DNA of 64,000 bases from JACQCF01 sp043742785. Lineage in GTDB: Bacteria > Omnitrophota > Gorgyraeia > Zapsychrales > Fredricksoniimonadaceae. A model generated the notes under the pieces. That model was not told the origin of the DNA and ran no database searches. It worked only from the letters and a program-made list of their open reading frames with translations. Within the stretch, counting starts at the first letter, position 1; every line of letters begins with the position of its first letter. Shown one piece after another: positions 52,016-61,374 of the stretch. The stretch spans positions 49,209-113,208 of the forward strand of contig JAYTXU010000048.1 in NCBI GenBank assembly GCA_043742785.1. Reading direction: 5' to 3'. A program made the position numbers and the translations under genes.

Positions 52016-52092
52016 TGGTTGCGGGGACCAGATTTGAACTGATGACCTCTAGGTTATGAGCCTAGCGAGCTACCGGGCTGCTCCACCCCGCG
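52016..52092 (-). tRNA. Initiator tRNA-fMet (CAU)
   Basis: 77 bases with encoded CCA. Acceptor CGCGGGG pairs with CCCCGCA, leaving the C1:A72 mismatch that marks bacterial initiators. D stem GAGC/GCTC has A11:U24, another initiator mark. The anticodon loop is CTCATAA. T loop TTCAAAT. The anticodon stem is CTAGG/CCTAG, so the usual three G:C pairs next to the loop are reduced to two, with A29:U41. The 3' 63 bases lie in the island's right repeat. Confidence 0.97.
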
Positions 52093-52109
52093 ATATCACA
52101 CCAACATTA

Positions 52110-52310
52110 TTACTTGACTACGTTTACTTCCTTTACTTCTTGAGCTGCATTTACCTCTGGAACTTCCTTTGTTTCTACTACTTCTTTAGCAGAATCCGCC
52201 TTATGGTGCACGGCACAACAAGGTTTCGTACAACCCACCTTGCATTGATGTTTCATTGCACAACAACCTGATACAAAAACAACGGCCAATATAATCATTA
52301 AATTACGCAT
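52110..52310 (-). CDS. Small Cys-rich lipoprotein
   Basis: 66 residues. MRNLMIILAVVFVSGC carries a lipobox; then CAMKHQCKVGCTKPCCAVHHK, a dense Cys/His cluster that could bind metal, and an acidic Val/Glu tail. The start follows AGGAG. It lies just upstream of the tRNA and may share its transcript. Family not recognised. Confidence 0.78.
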   Translation of the reverse strand: MRNLMIILAVVFVSGCCAMKHQCKVGCTKPCCAVHHKADSAKEVVETKEVPEVNAAQEVKEVNVVK

Positions 52311-52333
52311 TTCTATTCTCCTTTTTAAATTCT

Positions 52334-52609
52334 TTACTTTTTCGCAGCTTCAGGAACGATCTTATATACTGTTTCACCCTGTCGTATTAATCCCATTTTC
52401 TCACGTGCAACTTTTTCTAAATATTCAGGATTATTCTTAAGGAACCGTCCTTCTTGTTCCAACTTCTTATTCTTAACTTCTAAATATTTAATCTTTTCTA
52501 AAAATTCCTGATTCTTTTGCTTTAACTCCTGCATCTTAGAATAAGAAGGTAAAAAGACTAAAAGGACTATAACAGTAATTATAAAAAGCGATACAGCATT
52601 CTTCATCAT
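52334..52609 (-). CDS. Septum formation initiator (FtsB/DivIC-like)
   Basis: About 92 residues: a membrane helix (AVSLFIITVIVLLVFLPSYS), a coiled coil (MQELKQKNQEFLEKIKYLEVKNKKLEQEG), and the conserved end NPEYLEKVAREKMGLIRQGETVYKIV. It would join FtsL and FtsQ in the divisome. It follows enolase by two bases; eno-ftsB is a common pair. The start at 52609 avoids overlap with eno. Confidence 0.92.
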   Translation of the reverse strand: MMKNAVSLFIITVIVLLVFLPSYSKMQELKQKNQEFLEKIKYLEVKNKKLEQEGRFLKNNPEYLEKVAREKMGLIRQGETVYKIVPEAAKK

Positions 52610-52611
52610 TA

Positions 52612-53883
52612 TTAATAAATCTTCGACCAATTAGATCCAGCATATACAGCTTTGTTACCTAATTCTTCTTCAATACGCAAAAGCTCATTATATTTAGCTA
52701 AACGATCTGTACGAGACAATGAACCTGTTTTAATCTGACCAATATTGGTAGCCACAGCCAAGTGAGCAATGGTCACATCTTCTGTTTCGCCGGAACGATG
52801 CGACATAATAGAATGATACTTATTCTTCTTTGCTAAATTAATTGCATCTAGAGTTTCAGACAAAGAACCGATTTGATTAACTTTAATCAAAATCGCATTC
52901 GCCGTCTTTTGATCAATACCCTGTTTTAAACGTTTGACGTTGGTCACGAATAAATCATCGCCCACTAACTGTGTCTTCTTCCCTAAACGGTCTGTTAAAG
53001 CTTTCCAACCTGACCAGTCATTTTCATAAAGACCATCTTCGATAGACACAACCGGATATTTAGAAACCATTCTAGAATAAGCTTCAATCATTTCATTTGA
53101 AGATACGTTCTTGCCGTTATAACTATATTGGCCATCCTTATAAAAAGAGGAAGCGGCTGCATCAAGTGCAATAAAAATATCCTTACCCGGCCTATAACCT
53201 GCTTTTTCAATAGCAGCAATAATCACATCCAAACCTTCTTCGTTGCTGCCTAAATTTGGAGCAAAACCACCCTCATCACCGACGGATGTGGCCAGATTTT
53301 TATCATGCAAGATACCTTTAAGAGTATGGAAAACTTCGCAAGCCATCTGCATAGCCTTAGTGAAGGTTGGAGCACCTATTGGCATAATCATAAATTCTTG
53401 AACATCCAAATTGTTATCGGCATGCATTCCACCGTTGATAATATTCATCATAGGAACAGGCAATATATTGGCTTTGCTTCCACCCAAATAACGATACAAG
53501 GATTGTTTCTTTTCTGTGGCCGCTGCTTTAGCCACGGCTAGAGAAACTCCTAGAATGGCATTCGCACCCATATTCCCCTTATTCTCCGTCCCATCAACCT
53601 TGCGGGCAATCGCATCTATGCTACGAAAATCAGCTTCTTTTCCTTTAATCGCTTTAGCAATCGCAGTATTCACATTATTCACAGCCTTCAAAACACCCTT
53701 ACCCTTATAACGGCTTTTATCACCATCACGGAGCTCAATCGCTTCATGTTCACCGGTAGATGCCCCTGATGGAACAGCAGCACGGCCTAAAACACCAGAA
53801 GATAAAATGATATCTACTTCTACGGTAGGATTACCACGAGAATCGATAATTTCACGAGCTTTGACGGATTTAATTTTTGACAT
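52612..53883 (-). CDS. eno: Enolase
   Basis: 423 residues: AREIIDSRGNPTVEVD, SGASTGEHEAIELRDGD, VGDEGGFAPNL, VSIEDGL, LVGDDLFVTN and SHRSGETEDVTIAHLAVA give the metal ligands and catalytic Lys/Glu sites. It converts 2-phosphoglycerate to phosphoenolpyruvate. Full length. Confidence 0.98.
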   Translation of the reverse strand: MSKIKSVKAREIIDSRGNPTVEVDIILSSGVLGRAAVPSGASTGEHEAIELRDGDKSRYKGKGVLKAVNNVNTAIAKAIKGKEADFRSIDAIARKVDGTENKGNMGANAILGVSLAVAKAAATEKKQSLYRYLGGSKANILPVPMMNIINGGMHADNNLDVQEFMIMPIGAPTFTKAMQMACEVFHTLKGILHDKNLATSVGDEGGFAPNLGSNEEGLDVIIAAIEKAGYRPGKDIFIALDAAASSFYKDGQYSYNGKNVSSNEMIEAYSRMVSKYPVVSIEDGLYENDWSGWKALTDRLGKKTQLVGDDLFVTNVKRLKQGIDQKTANAILIKVNQIGSLSETLDAINLAKKNKYHSIMSHRSGETEDVTIAHLAVATNIGQIKTGSLSRTDRLAKYNELLRIEEELGNKAVYAGSNWSKIY

Positions 53884-53966
53884 ATCCCTATTCCTTATTC
53901 TAATATTTAGAGAAATTCCTCAATGCTGGAGGAAAATTAAGATCTTTTTGCTTATTTGAAGTGAGC

Positions 53967-53995
53967 AATTTAACATAAATTAATATATGCGTCAA
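53967..53995 (-). promoter_or_regulatory. Promoter of eno
   Basis: TTGACG (53995-53990), 17 bases, TAAATT (53972-53967), about 84 bases before the enolase start. The intergenic stretch 53884-54172 also must hold the divergent ftsH promoter; only a weak TTGACT at 54096 was seen. Confidence 0.6.
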
Positions 53996-54172
53996 GGAAA
54001 TCTGCTTAGAGCGTAGAGCTTAATACCTCCCCCATCAAAATTATTCATAATTTGGAAAATATTTATACTTCACCCTACAATAATTTGAAGGCTGTTTGAC
54101 TTAATTTATAGTATATGTTACTCTTTCATGAGTTATCAGCTTAACACTCATTATCTAAAAAGAGGTTCCCGC

Positions 54173-55849
54173 ATGCTTCGTAAGCTCTTAATTTTCATTC
54201 AGTTATATTGGATTAGAATCCTTTTTATTTCAGCTGTTATCACCATGCTTGGCTGGATGATTCAGTTTATGATCGTCTCTAACGGCAATTACGATCAATT
54301 AGAATCCTTTTCACGCCGTGCAATTTCTGCTCAAATAGGCCAAAGCCTTATTATGTTTATTTTCGTTACCCTTTTGCAAGCCCCCCTTTTTATTGGGATG
54401 AACTACTGGATGATGTCTGGGGGAGCTATGGGTAAGTTGGGAGCTCTTGATTTAAAGAAAACCAAAGTTAATGTCAAAATGGATGATGTTATCGGTATGG
54501 ACGAACCTAAACGGGAAGCCATGGAGTTGATCAAACTTCTCAAAGACAGAGCCCTCGTTAAGCAAATAGGGGGAAAGATCGTCAAAGGAACGATGATGTT
54601 TGGTCCTCCTGGATGCGGTAAAACTTATTTAGCCAAAGCTATTGCTACAGAATCTGGCCTTCCATTTCTATCTGCAGTAGGTAGTGAATTTGTTGCTATG
54701 TTCGTTGGACAAGGTGCTGCACGAATGAAATCTTTATTTAAACAGGCCCGTACCCTGGCACGTTTAGAAGGCGGATGTATTATTTTCATCGATGAAATTG
54801 ATTCCTTTGCACGTCCTCGCCAAGCTGATGTGGGCTTTGGTGGGCAATCAAGCCAGAATGCAACTATTAATCAATTCTTAACCGAACTCGATGGATTACG
54901 CAAAGCAGAAAACAATATTATTTGTATTGCCGCAACCAACGTCCAAGAACAAGATTTAGACGAAGCGGTTATGCGCGCCGGACGCTTTGAAAGAAAAATC
55001 TATGTGAATCGTCCCAATCTTAAAGAACGTAAAGATATTTTTGATTTCTATCTTAAGAAAGTAACGATCGATCCTGCTGCTAACATCAATACAGAAATCT
55101 TAGCTCGTAAAACACTGTGGTTCTCTCCAGCAGACATTGATTATATGATTCGTGAAGCAGGTATCATTGCTCTTCGTGAACGTCGCGATATTATCAACAG
55201 CAAAGATCTTTCTGAAGCTTATGACCGCATTGCCTTTGGTATGAAATCCAATATCACCAGAAGTGATAAGTCAAAACTTTGGACAGCCTATCACGAAGCA
55301 GGACATGCCATCATTGGATATTTACTACACCCAACAGACGATGTAATTAAGGCTACCGTCATCCCTCGCAAAGGTTTTTATGGTGCCGTCTTTAGCAGTC
55401 CCCAGGAAGAATATAAATCGTCCAACAAAGAAGAACTCTTAGCGGATATCAAGCGATGCATAGCAGCCTACGTTGCTGAACGCATCAAATTTGGTACAAC
55501 CAGCCAAGGTGTTGGCGGCGCTCCTGGTTCAGATTTTTATACCGCTATGACCATCGCGTCCCGCATGGTGCGCAGTTACGGTATGGGGAAAAGCGGACTC
55601 GTCGGAGACTTCCTCTACCCTGAGAAATACCATTACCTTTCTGAAAAAACTAAAGAAACTCTCGATAGCGATATGCAAGACATTCTCAACATCTGTATCA
55701 AAGAAGTGGAAGTTGTTCTCACTGAAAAAAGAGAGCTGTTGGAATATTTTGCTCAAGAACTCTATAAAAAAGAAGAATTGGAATACGATGATATCGAAGC
55801 AATTTTTGATAAATTTGGTCTCAAGCGCGCCCCCGTGCCAACCGTTTAA
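54173..55849 (+). CDS. ftsH: FtsH-like ATP-dependent zinc metalloprotease
   Basis: About 558 residues from the ATG at 54173 (AGAGG upstream). Two membrane helices flank a short loop of about 30 residues, much smaller than the usual FtsH periplasmic domain. AAA+ module: FGPPGCGKTYLAKA (Walker A), IIFIDEIDSFARPR (Walker B), FVGQG pore loop region, MRAGRFERKI. The peptidase has HEAGH. It degrades membrane and short-lived proteins. A lipoprotein gene overlaps its 3' end. It may be a second FtsH paralogue because of its divergence. Confidence 0.93.
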   Translation: MLRKLLIFIQLYWIRILFISAVITMLGWMIQFMIVSNGNYDQLESFSRRAISAQIGQSLIMFIFVTLLQAPLFIGMNYWMMSGGAMGKLGALDLKKTKVNVKMDDVIGMDEPKREAMELIKLLKDRALVKQIGGKIVKGTMMFGPPGCGKTYLAKAIATESGLPFLSAVGSEFVAMFVGQGAARMKSLFKQARTLARLEGGCIIFIDEIDSFARPRQADVGFGGQSSQNATINQFLTELDGLRKAENNIICIAATNVQEQDLDEAVMRAGRFERKIYVNRPNLKERKDIFDFYLKKVTIDPAANINTEILARKTLWFSPADIDYMIREAGIIALRERRDIINSKDLSEAYDRIAFGMKSNITRSDKSKLWTAYHEAGHAIIGYLLHPTDDVIKATVIPRKGFYGAVFSSPQEEYKSSNKEELLADIKRCIAAYVAERIKFGTTSQGVGGAPGSDFYTAMTIASRMVRSYGMGKSGLVGDFLYPEKYHYLSEKTKETLDSDMQDILNICIKEVEVVLTEKRELLEYFAQELYKKEELEYDDIEAIFDKFGLKRAPVPTV

Positions 55850-56840
55850 ACTTTTTAGCCTATTAGCATCTGCTATTTTTATTTTAAGCAGTTGCTCTCC
55901 AGCTGAAAAAATTGAACCAAAGTTTACAATTACTCAAGCGCAAAAAAGATTTGAAGATAAATGCATTAAAGACTTCAATCTCCATGTGCGCACCCATCAA
56001 ATAGGCCATACCTTATGGGTCTATCTACCCATCAAAAATCCTATTTTTGATTACGAAGTACAAAAAGAAAAGAAAACCAACGAAGCCACCGATAAACCTA
56101 GCTTCATTGTTAGTTTTTCTGATGGAAAATATCAAAATAATATCTTTTCTTTCGAATACGATATCGTAGATAAGAAAAAATCTAAGGATGATGGTCCTGG
56201 CTTTAATAGTTCCTACACCGATATCTATACCCGAACTCAAACAAACCTTCTAACCGCCATCTATGAAATATTTTTAAATGCTAAAACTCAAAAAGATGAA
56301 CAACCTATTCAATTTTTTGTTATTACAATCACCGATATCAAAAAAGGCATTGAAACCCATCTAACCTTTTATATGCAGGATTTCATGCGCGCCTGGTCTG
56401 GAGACATTCCTAATGATGAATACATGAAGCGTGTCTTAAGTGATCAAAAAGGATCTCCTTCGATGATTGGTGATGAAACAGGAAGCCATCTCAAATATGA
56501 AGACATCACCATGGGTGACTTCTTAACTAAACAAATTCTTAACCGTATTCGCTTAAAATTCCAATACAGTGATTTTCCTCCCAAAGATAATAATTTTGAC
56601 AACACTGTCATTGGCATTGTTGCCGACACTGTAAAGTATTACAAATTTGAAGATTTTACAAATGTGCGGCTGAATAATTTACGATCGGTTAAGAAATATC
56701 TTTTTGACAAATCACAACTGGTTAATTTTGGTGAGGAAAAACCTAAAGAGAATGCAGGACGACTTATTCATATCCGCTTTAAAGACGGCAAACCAGAATT
56801 CAACGAAGACAATTCTTCGCAAACCAATCAATCGTTTTAG
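55788..56840 (+). CDS. Lipoprotein of unknown function overlapping ftsH
   Basis: About 350 residues. LFSLLASAIFILSSCSPAEK is a lipoprotein signal with lipobox LSSC. The start is uncertain: the nearest in-frame ATG (55788) lies 62 bases inside ftsH in another frame and leaves a long n-region. The mature protein is hydrophilic, Lys/Asp-rich, with no motif I can name. At the far end it overlaps purN tail to tail by 41 bases. It may be a partner or substrate adaptor of the FtsH-like protease; that is inference from overlap. Confidence 0.7.
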   Translation: MISKQFLINLVSSAPPCQPFKLFSLLASAIFILSSCSPAEKIEPKFTITQAQKRFEDKCIKDFNLHVRTHQIGHTLWVYLPIKNPIFDYEVQKEKKTNEATDKPSFIVSFSDGKYQNNIFSFEYDIVDKKKSKDDGPGFNSSYTDIYTRTQTNLLTAIYEIFLNAKTQKDEQPIQFFVITITDIKKGIETHLTFYMQDFMRAWSGDIPNDEYMKRVLSDQKGSPSMIGDETGSHLKYEDITMGDFLTKQILNRIRLKFQYSDFPPKDNNFDNTVIGIVADTVKYYKFEDFTNVRLNNLRSVKKYLFDKSQLVNFGEEKPKENAGRLIHIRFKDGKPEFNEDNSSQTNQSF

Positions 56841-57372
56841 GATAAAGCTTGTGTTCAACCTTATGGATTTTCTCCGATAAGGTTTCTAACGTATCTTTAG
56901 GACTAATTAAAACAGTTTCTTGAGCAATAATAGCGCCCGCATCCATCTCTTCGCTAACGAAATGCACGGTCACTCCTGTTACCTTAACCTTATACTCAAA
57001 AGCGTCCCTGATCCCATGAAGACCCTTAAACGATGGCAAAAGAGCTGGATGGATATTAATAATTTTACTTGGGTATTGATTAATAAAATGAGAACTAAGC
57101 AGTCTCATATATCCCGCTAAGACAACAAAATCAATTTTTTGCTCTTTTAAATATTCAATAACCTTACGATCAAACGAAACTCTATCAGGATGATTCTTAG
57201 GATTAATATACACACCCGCTATTTTAGCTTTCTTAGCTCTCTCTAAAGCAAATGCATCCGCCTTATCACTAATGACTAATTTTAAATTTGCTTTAATCTT
57301 ATTTTTCCCAACAGCATCGATGATGGCCTGAAGATTACCACCATATCCTGAAGCTAGAACTGCGAAGTTCAT
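56800..57372 (-). CDS. purN: Phosphoribosylglycinamide formyltransferase (PurN)
   Basis: 190 residues: VLASGYGGNLQAIIDAV for the substrate phosphate, VLAGYMRLLSSHFI, INIHPALLPSFKGLHGI with the catalytic Asn-His, and VTVHFVSEEMDAGAIIAQ with the catalytic Asp. It formylates GAR with 10-formyl-THF in purine synthesis. Its ATG overlaps the stop of the MFS gene (ATGA). Confidence 0.97.
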   Translation of the reverse strand: MNFAVLASGYGGNLQAIIDAVGKNKIKANLKLVISDKADAFALERAKKAKIAGVYINPKNHPDRVSFDRKVIEYLKEQKIDFVVLAGYMRLLSSHFINQYPSKIINIHPALLPSFKGLHGIRDAFEYKVKVTGVTVHFVSEEMDAGAIIAQETVLISPKDTLETLSEKIHKVEHKLYPKTIDWFAKNCLR

Positions 57373-58625
57373 TTTATTTTCCTCAATCTATATTTTAATA
57401 AACCAATCAATCCAACCAAAAGGAATATACCACCAACGCTCATTAAAATCCATACCCGCGCCACATACTCTGCTAAAAGGGAGCTAGCTAACATCGCTAA
57501 AAGAAAAGCTAAATGCATGACAAACTCTAACGCAGCAAACACCTTGCCTGACATTTCATTAGAAGAAACCTGATGTACCACTGTATTTGCAGCGATCACA
57601 ATCGGGCCAATGACAAGACCAAAAACAAAGGATAAACCAATCGCTAATAAACGATTATGTGTCCCTTCCACACAAGATGCAAAAACAATGGTCATAATTC
57701 CCCCTAAAATCAACGATAAAAATATCGTCTTAAACGCGCTGATCTTAGCTCCCCATTTTCCATAAGCTAAACTGCCTAGAAACAATCCTATCCCCAATGG
57801 AACAGCCAAAAAACCCAAATCCTTAGTCACACTATGAAAAGCTTGTTGAATAAACACAATAATAACCACATAAACAGCTCCTGCCGCCGAGAACAAAATC
57901 GACATCACCAAAAAAATAAAACCTATTTCCCTTTGAGATTGAATATAGCGAATACCTTCAATGATTTCTCCCCAGACGCTCCTTTGAGTTTGAATGATTT
58001 TCTTTGTATGAGTCAGAATTGTCTTTCTATCTGGCAGTTTACGCTGCAATGTAGACATAGAAAAGACCAACATTCCCGATATGAAGAAAGTCACTGCGTC
58101 CCACAGAAATCCTCCAAAAGAACCTGAATGTTCAACAATCAAACCTCCCAGCAATGCTCCCAAAACTAAAGCAATCATTCCTGTTGTAGTAACCAGAGAA
58201 TTAGCAATCAGTAAATCTTCATGAGCCACCATTTGAGGAATGATCGACATCTTAGCCGGCACATAAAAACGACTAAAAGAAAAAATTAAGAATACAGCCA
58301 CATAAAGAGGCCATATATCTTTTAAATGCATCAGATAGAAAGCAATCAATAAAACTAAAATTCCTCTAATAAAATCACAAACAAACAAGGTTCGGCGTCT
58401 ATCCCAACGGTCGATATAAACCCCAGCAATAGGACCTATAATAAAAACAGGAATAATCGTAAAACTCAATAGCTTAGCTAATTCTACCGATGAACCAGGA
58501 TTACGAGCTGCAATTAATCCGACCAAAGCCATTTGATGAACCCTGTCACCAAACTGAGAGATCAATTGGGCTAACCAAAAAGAAAAGAAACTTCGGTTAT
58601 CTTTATTTCGAAAGAATTTGAGCAT
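57369..58625 (-). CDS. MFS transporter (multidrug-exporter-like, MFS_3 type)
   Basis: 418 residues with 12 membrane helices. FWLAQLISQFGDRVHQMALVGLIAARNPGSSVELAKL and GVYIDRWDRRRTLFVCDFIRG (motif A) mark the enterobactin-exporter-like MFS branch. PAKMSIIPQMVAHEDLLIANSLV is also typical. Substrate unknown. It overlaps the upstream TMTC-like gene by 23 bases, forming an operon with purN. Confidence 0.9.
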   Translation of the reverse strand: MLKFFRNKDNRSFFSFWLAQLISQFGDRVHQMALVGLIAARNPGSSVELAKLLSFTIIPVFIIGPIAGVYIDRWDRRRTLFVCDFIRGILVLLIAFYLMHLKDIWPLYVAVFLIFSFSRFYVPAKMSIIPQMVAHEDLLIANSLVTTTGMIALVLGALLGGLIVEHSGSFGGFLWDAVTFFISGMLVFSMSTLQRKLPDRKTILTHTKKIIQTQRSVWGEIIEGIRYIQSQREIGFIFLVMSILFSAAGAVYVVIIVFIQQAFHSVTKDLGFLAVPLGIGLFLGSLAYGKWGAKISAFKTIFLSLILGGIMTIVFASCVEGTHNRLLAIGLSFVFGLVIGPIVIAANTVVHQVSSNEMSGKVFAALEFVMHLAFLLAMLASSLLAEYVARVWILMSVGGIFLLVGLIGLLKYRLRKIK

Positions 58626-60099
58626 GTTGAACTAAACGGAGTGCCGCCTCTTTATTGTCCTTTAATAATTTCTCAAAAGAACCTGGATTCTGAATCTGAT
58701 TATAAATATCCAAACATTCTTGATACCGCCCTTGATCGCAAATAGATTTAGCCAACGATATGCGATACCTTGGATTCTGAGCATCTTTAATCACCGCTTG
58801 AAAAAAACATTCTTGAGCCTTATCAAATTCCCCACGAGAAGCATAAACAAGTCCTAAGGATGATTGAACTCGAGCATTATCCGGCTGCATTTGTAAAGAA
58901 CGCTTCAGCATAGCCAATTCATTACCAGCATAAATATTCTGTTCCACATTCATTAAAAATAAGAATATAAAGAAAGCTCCTGCCGCTATCGTAAGAACCT
59001 TTGTATTTACCCAATTTTTCTGCTGATTAATTTGCCATAAACTTACTCCTGCCTCAATCAAAATTATAAAAATTGGAATGGAAGCTAAATACAAAAAATG
59101 ATCCGCACAAGAAATAACTCCAGGAGCCACCCCAACAGTCGTTACGATTTGTGAAACAGGAAACAATTCTAAGACAAACCAGCCTAAACAAAAAGCCGTG
59201 ATCATCTTTATACGCCGACGGTTCATCCATAGAATGCTCCCCAATGCCCCCCATACCAACAAAGTCAATAAGAATTCTCCCTCCATCACAAACATAAAAA
59301 CCCTCTGACTTCTATCAAAATGCAACCCCATTGGACAGAAAAGAAGATAAAGATCAGTTAAAAGAGAACGCAAGAAGGTTACAAAACCTAAAACCCTCTC
59401 GAAGAGACTATTCCAAGGAAAGGTCTGCGTAATACCTAAAGATAAACGTAAAAATACATACCCACCCACAACCCCCACAAAAGGCCAAAGACTCGTCAGC
59501 GGCTTTTTCTTAAACCATAAATAAAGAAAAAGAACTCCCGGCAAAACAGCAGAAGATTCCTTACACAAAAGACCTAAAATAAACAAACAAACTGAAAAAA
59601 GTAAAAACCTTCTCTTTTCTTCCTTGTCATAAAGTAAAAAACAAATAAAAGCAGTTAAAACAAAACTTGCTCCCATAAGAATGGCTCGACCAGAAATATT
59701 GCTGACCGCTTCCGTATGAATAGGATGAATAATAAATAACAGTCCCACCCAGAAACCTATAAAAATATTTCCTGTAAGCAATCCCACTAAGACCCATACT
59801 AAGAACGTATTTAAAATATGTAGAAATAAATTATCAAGATTATAAAAAAATGGAGTTAATTTAAAGAAATGATATTCCGCCATAAAACTAAGATTAACTA
59901 AAGGACGGTAATAGGAATGGTCATTAAAATATCCTTGGATAAATATGTCTTTAATATGTTTCGTATCGCGAATCAGAGGATTATTAACAATGGAAAATTG
60001 ATCATCCATTGTTCTAAAAGGAGCGCCAAACATAAAGGCATACGCACTAAACCCTAAAAAAACAATCAATAGAACTTTAAACCATAAACGATCCAACAT
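58603..60099 (-). CDS. TMTC-like multi-membrane protein with C-terminal TPRs
   Basis: 498 residues. About 10-11 membrane helices with an N-terminal loop (RTMDDQFSIVNNPLIRDTKHIKDIF) like that of O-mannosyltransferase/TMTC-family GT-C proteins, where the acidic pair is catalytic. HPIHTEAVSNISGRAILM is a further family signature. Two or three TPRs close it (ARVQSSLGLVYASRGEFDKAQECFFQAV, PRYRISLAKSICDQGRYQECLDIYNQI). It may glycosylate exported proteins using a polyprenyl-linked sugar. Confidence 0.85.
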   Translation of the reverse strand: MLDRLWFKVLLIVFLGFSAYAFMFGAPFRTMDDQFSIVNNPLIRDTKHIKDIFIQGYFNDHSYYRPLVNLSFMAEYHFFKLTPFFYNLDNLFLHILNTFLVWVLVGLLTGNIFIGFWVGLLFIIHPIHTEAVSNISGRAILMGASFVLTAFICFLLYDKEEKRRFLLFSVCLFILGLLCKESSAVLPGVLFLYLWFKKKPLTSLWPFVGVVGGYVFLRLSLGITQTFPWNSLFERVLGFVTFLRSLLTDLYLLFCPMGLHFDRSQRVFMFVMEGEFLLTLLVWGALGSILWMNRRRIKMITAFCLGWFVLELFPVSQIVTTVGVAPGVISCADHFLYLASIPIFIILIEAGVSLWQINQQKNWVNTKVLTIAAGAFFIFLFLMNVEQNIYAGNELAMLKRSLQMQPDNARVQSSLGLVYASRGEFDKAQECFFQAVIKDAQNPRYRISLAKSICDQGRYQECLDIYNQIQNPGSFEKLLKDNKEAALRLVQHAQILSK

Positions 60100-60356
60100 A
60101 AAAATCCATTTCCCAATTAATCCACTGTTCTATCAAATATCTCGCACAAACTTAAGAATAACAAATATTCCTTCATCTATCAATCTATCTCACAGCTTAA
60201 TACTCCTTCTATCTTTCATTACTCTGTTTGGCTTTTAAATCCGCAATTCATAATTAAGTTGAAGATAAGAAATAACAACCCTTCAAGACTCTCTCCACAG
60301 GAAACATTAAAGATTCTTACTATAAAAGATGATAAAGAAACCTCTCTTTCGCATGC

Positions 60357-61358
60357 TTACTTTGCTGTTTTTATTTCTTTATCTATTAAATAATTTATCT
60401 TCATTAGATAGACTTTTGATCGCTCATCGCCTTCGAATGCTAATTGAGAGAAAATAGCTCCCGCTTCAGCGTATTTCCTCTTCTTATATAAATCAACTCC
60501 TTGGCGGAAAACAAACTCAGCTTGACGTTGATACCCCTTATCTTTAAGTAAAGCAGATTTTCTAGTCTTTCTTTTAGATAAGCTGCCCTCTGTACCTTTA
60601 TAGTTAACGATCTTTATCAAACTCCCTAAATCTTGAGTCATGATCTCTTTGAATCTATCTAATTTCATTTTAGCCAATTTATAATTCCCAGCTTTGACTA
60701 TTTGAGATGCCTCTTGATCCAAGTTATCCGCTTTCTGAACAATTTGATCTAACTGTTGTTGAGTATACAATTCTACAATCGCCTCTTTGGCCGTCTTCTC
60801 CTTCTCTTCTTTCAAGTTCTGCAAGAAACCATCAACCTTAGCGAGTTTATCTTTTACAACAACAGTCTCTTCATAATCCCCTAACCCTTCGGCCTGTTGA
60901 TACAAGCTGGAAGCCCTCTGCGCTAAACTAAATACTATAGAACTCTCTTCAATCTGCTTGACCTTACGCATTTCTATTTTGAACTTCAACAGACTATGGT
61001 TATCAATATATCTTAATAAGGATTCCGTTGATTTATAATCAACGATGGAATCTTCAACATAAGCCAACACTTCTTTAGCCTTCTTAGATCTTTTTTGATG
61101 ATATAAATCAAGAGCCTCTTGGTACTTCTTTTCCGTGTCTAAAGCATGTTCTATTCTCTCCTGCCGTACATGTTGTGTCTTAATCTTTCTTAAAACGACT
61201 TCTCCTTTTGTCAGCATCTCGTTGATTTGCTGCTCACTCAACTGTGGAGCACGGTCATTATCCACTTGCTTGACAGACTGATTCTCTGCGTAAGCGCTAA
61301 AAGCGCATCCGTAGCAAATGAAGATTGTTAATAAGATTTTTATTACACTGATCATCAT
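60357..61358 (-). CDS. Exported coiled-coil/TPR-like protein
   Basis: 333 residues with an N-terminal signal peptide (SVIKILLTIFICYGCAFSAYA). Charged helices follow (EHALDTEKKYQEALDLYHQKRSKKAKEVLAYVEDSIVDY), then a final TPR-like unit (AEFVFRQGVDLYKKRKYAEAGAIFSQLA). It is 16 bp downstream of the second winged-helix gene, so it is probably under the operators at 62026-62084. The 257-base gap 60100-60356 beyond it holds nothing I can name. Confidence 0.75.
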   Translation of the reverse strand: MMISVIKILLTIFICYGCAFSAYAENQSVKQVDNDRAPQLSEQQINEMLTKGEVVLRKIKTQHVRQERIEHALDTEKKYQEALDLYHQKRSKKAKEVLAYVEDSIVDYKSTESLLRYIDNHSLLKFKIEMRKVKQIEESSIVFSLAQRASSLYQQAEGLGDYEETVVVKDKLAKVDGFLQNLKEEKEKTAKEAIVELYTQQQLDQIVQKADNLDQEASQIVKAGNYKLAKMKLDRFKEIMTQDLGSLIKIVNYKGTEGSLSKRKTRKSALLKDKGYQRQAEFVFRQGVDLYKKRKYAEAGAIFSQLAFEGDERSKVYLMKINYLIDKEIKTAK

Positions 61359-61374
61359 AATTTTTTCAAACTAC

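Larger units (their letters stand above)
40062..52078. mobile_element. 11.95-kb genomic island integrated in the initiator tRNA gene
   Basis: Flanked by 64-bp direct repeats of the tRNA 3' part, with the intact tRNA at the right end and the fragment at the left. It encodes a tyrosine integrase, an excisionase-like HTH, a serine recombinase, a Walker-A ATPase, regulators, a restriction-modification/Vsr cassette, a FokI-like nuclease, a protease and MazG. Paired TTGCCACTA-type motifs sit just inside both ends. No conjugation genes are seen, so it is a mobilisable or satellite-like island rather than a full ICE. Confidence 0.9.
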
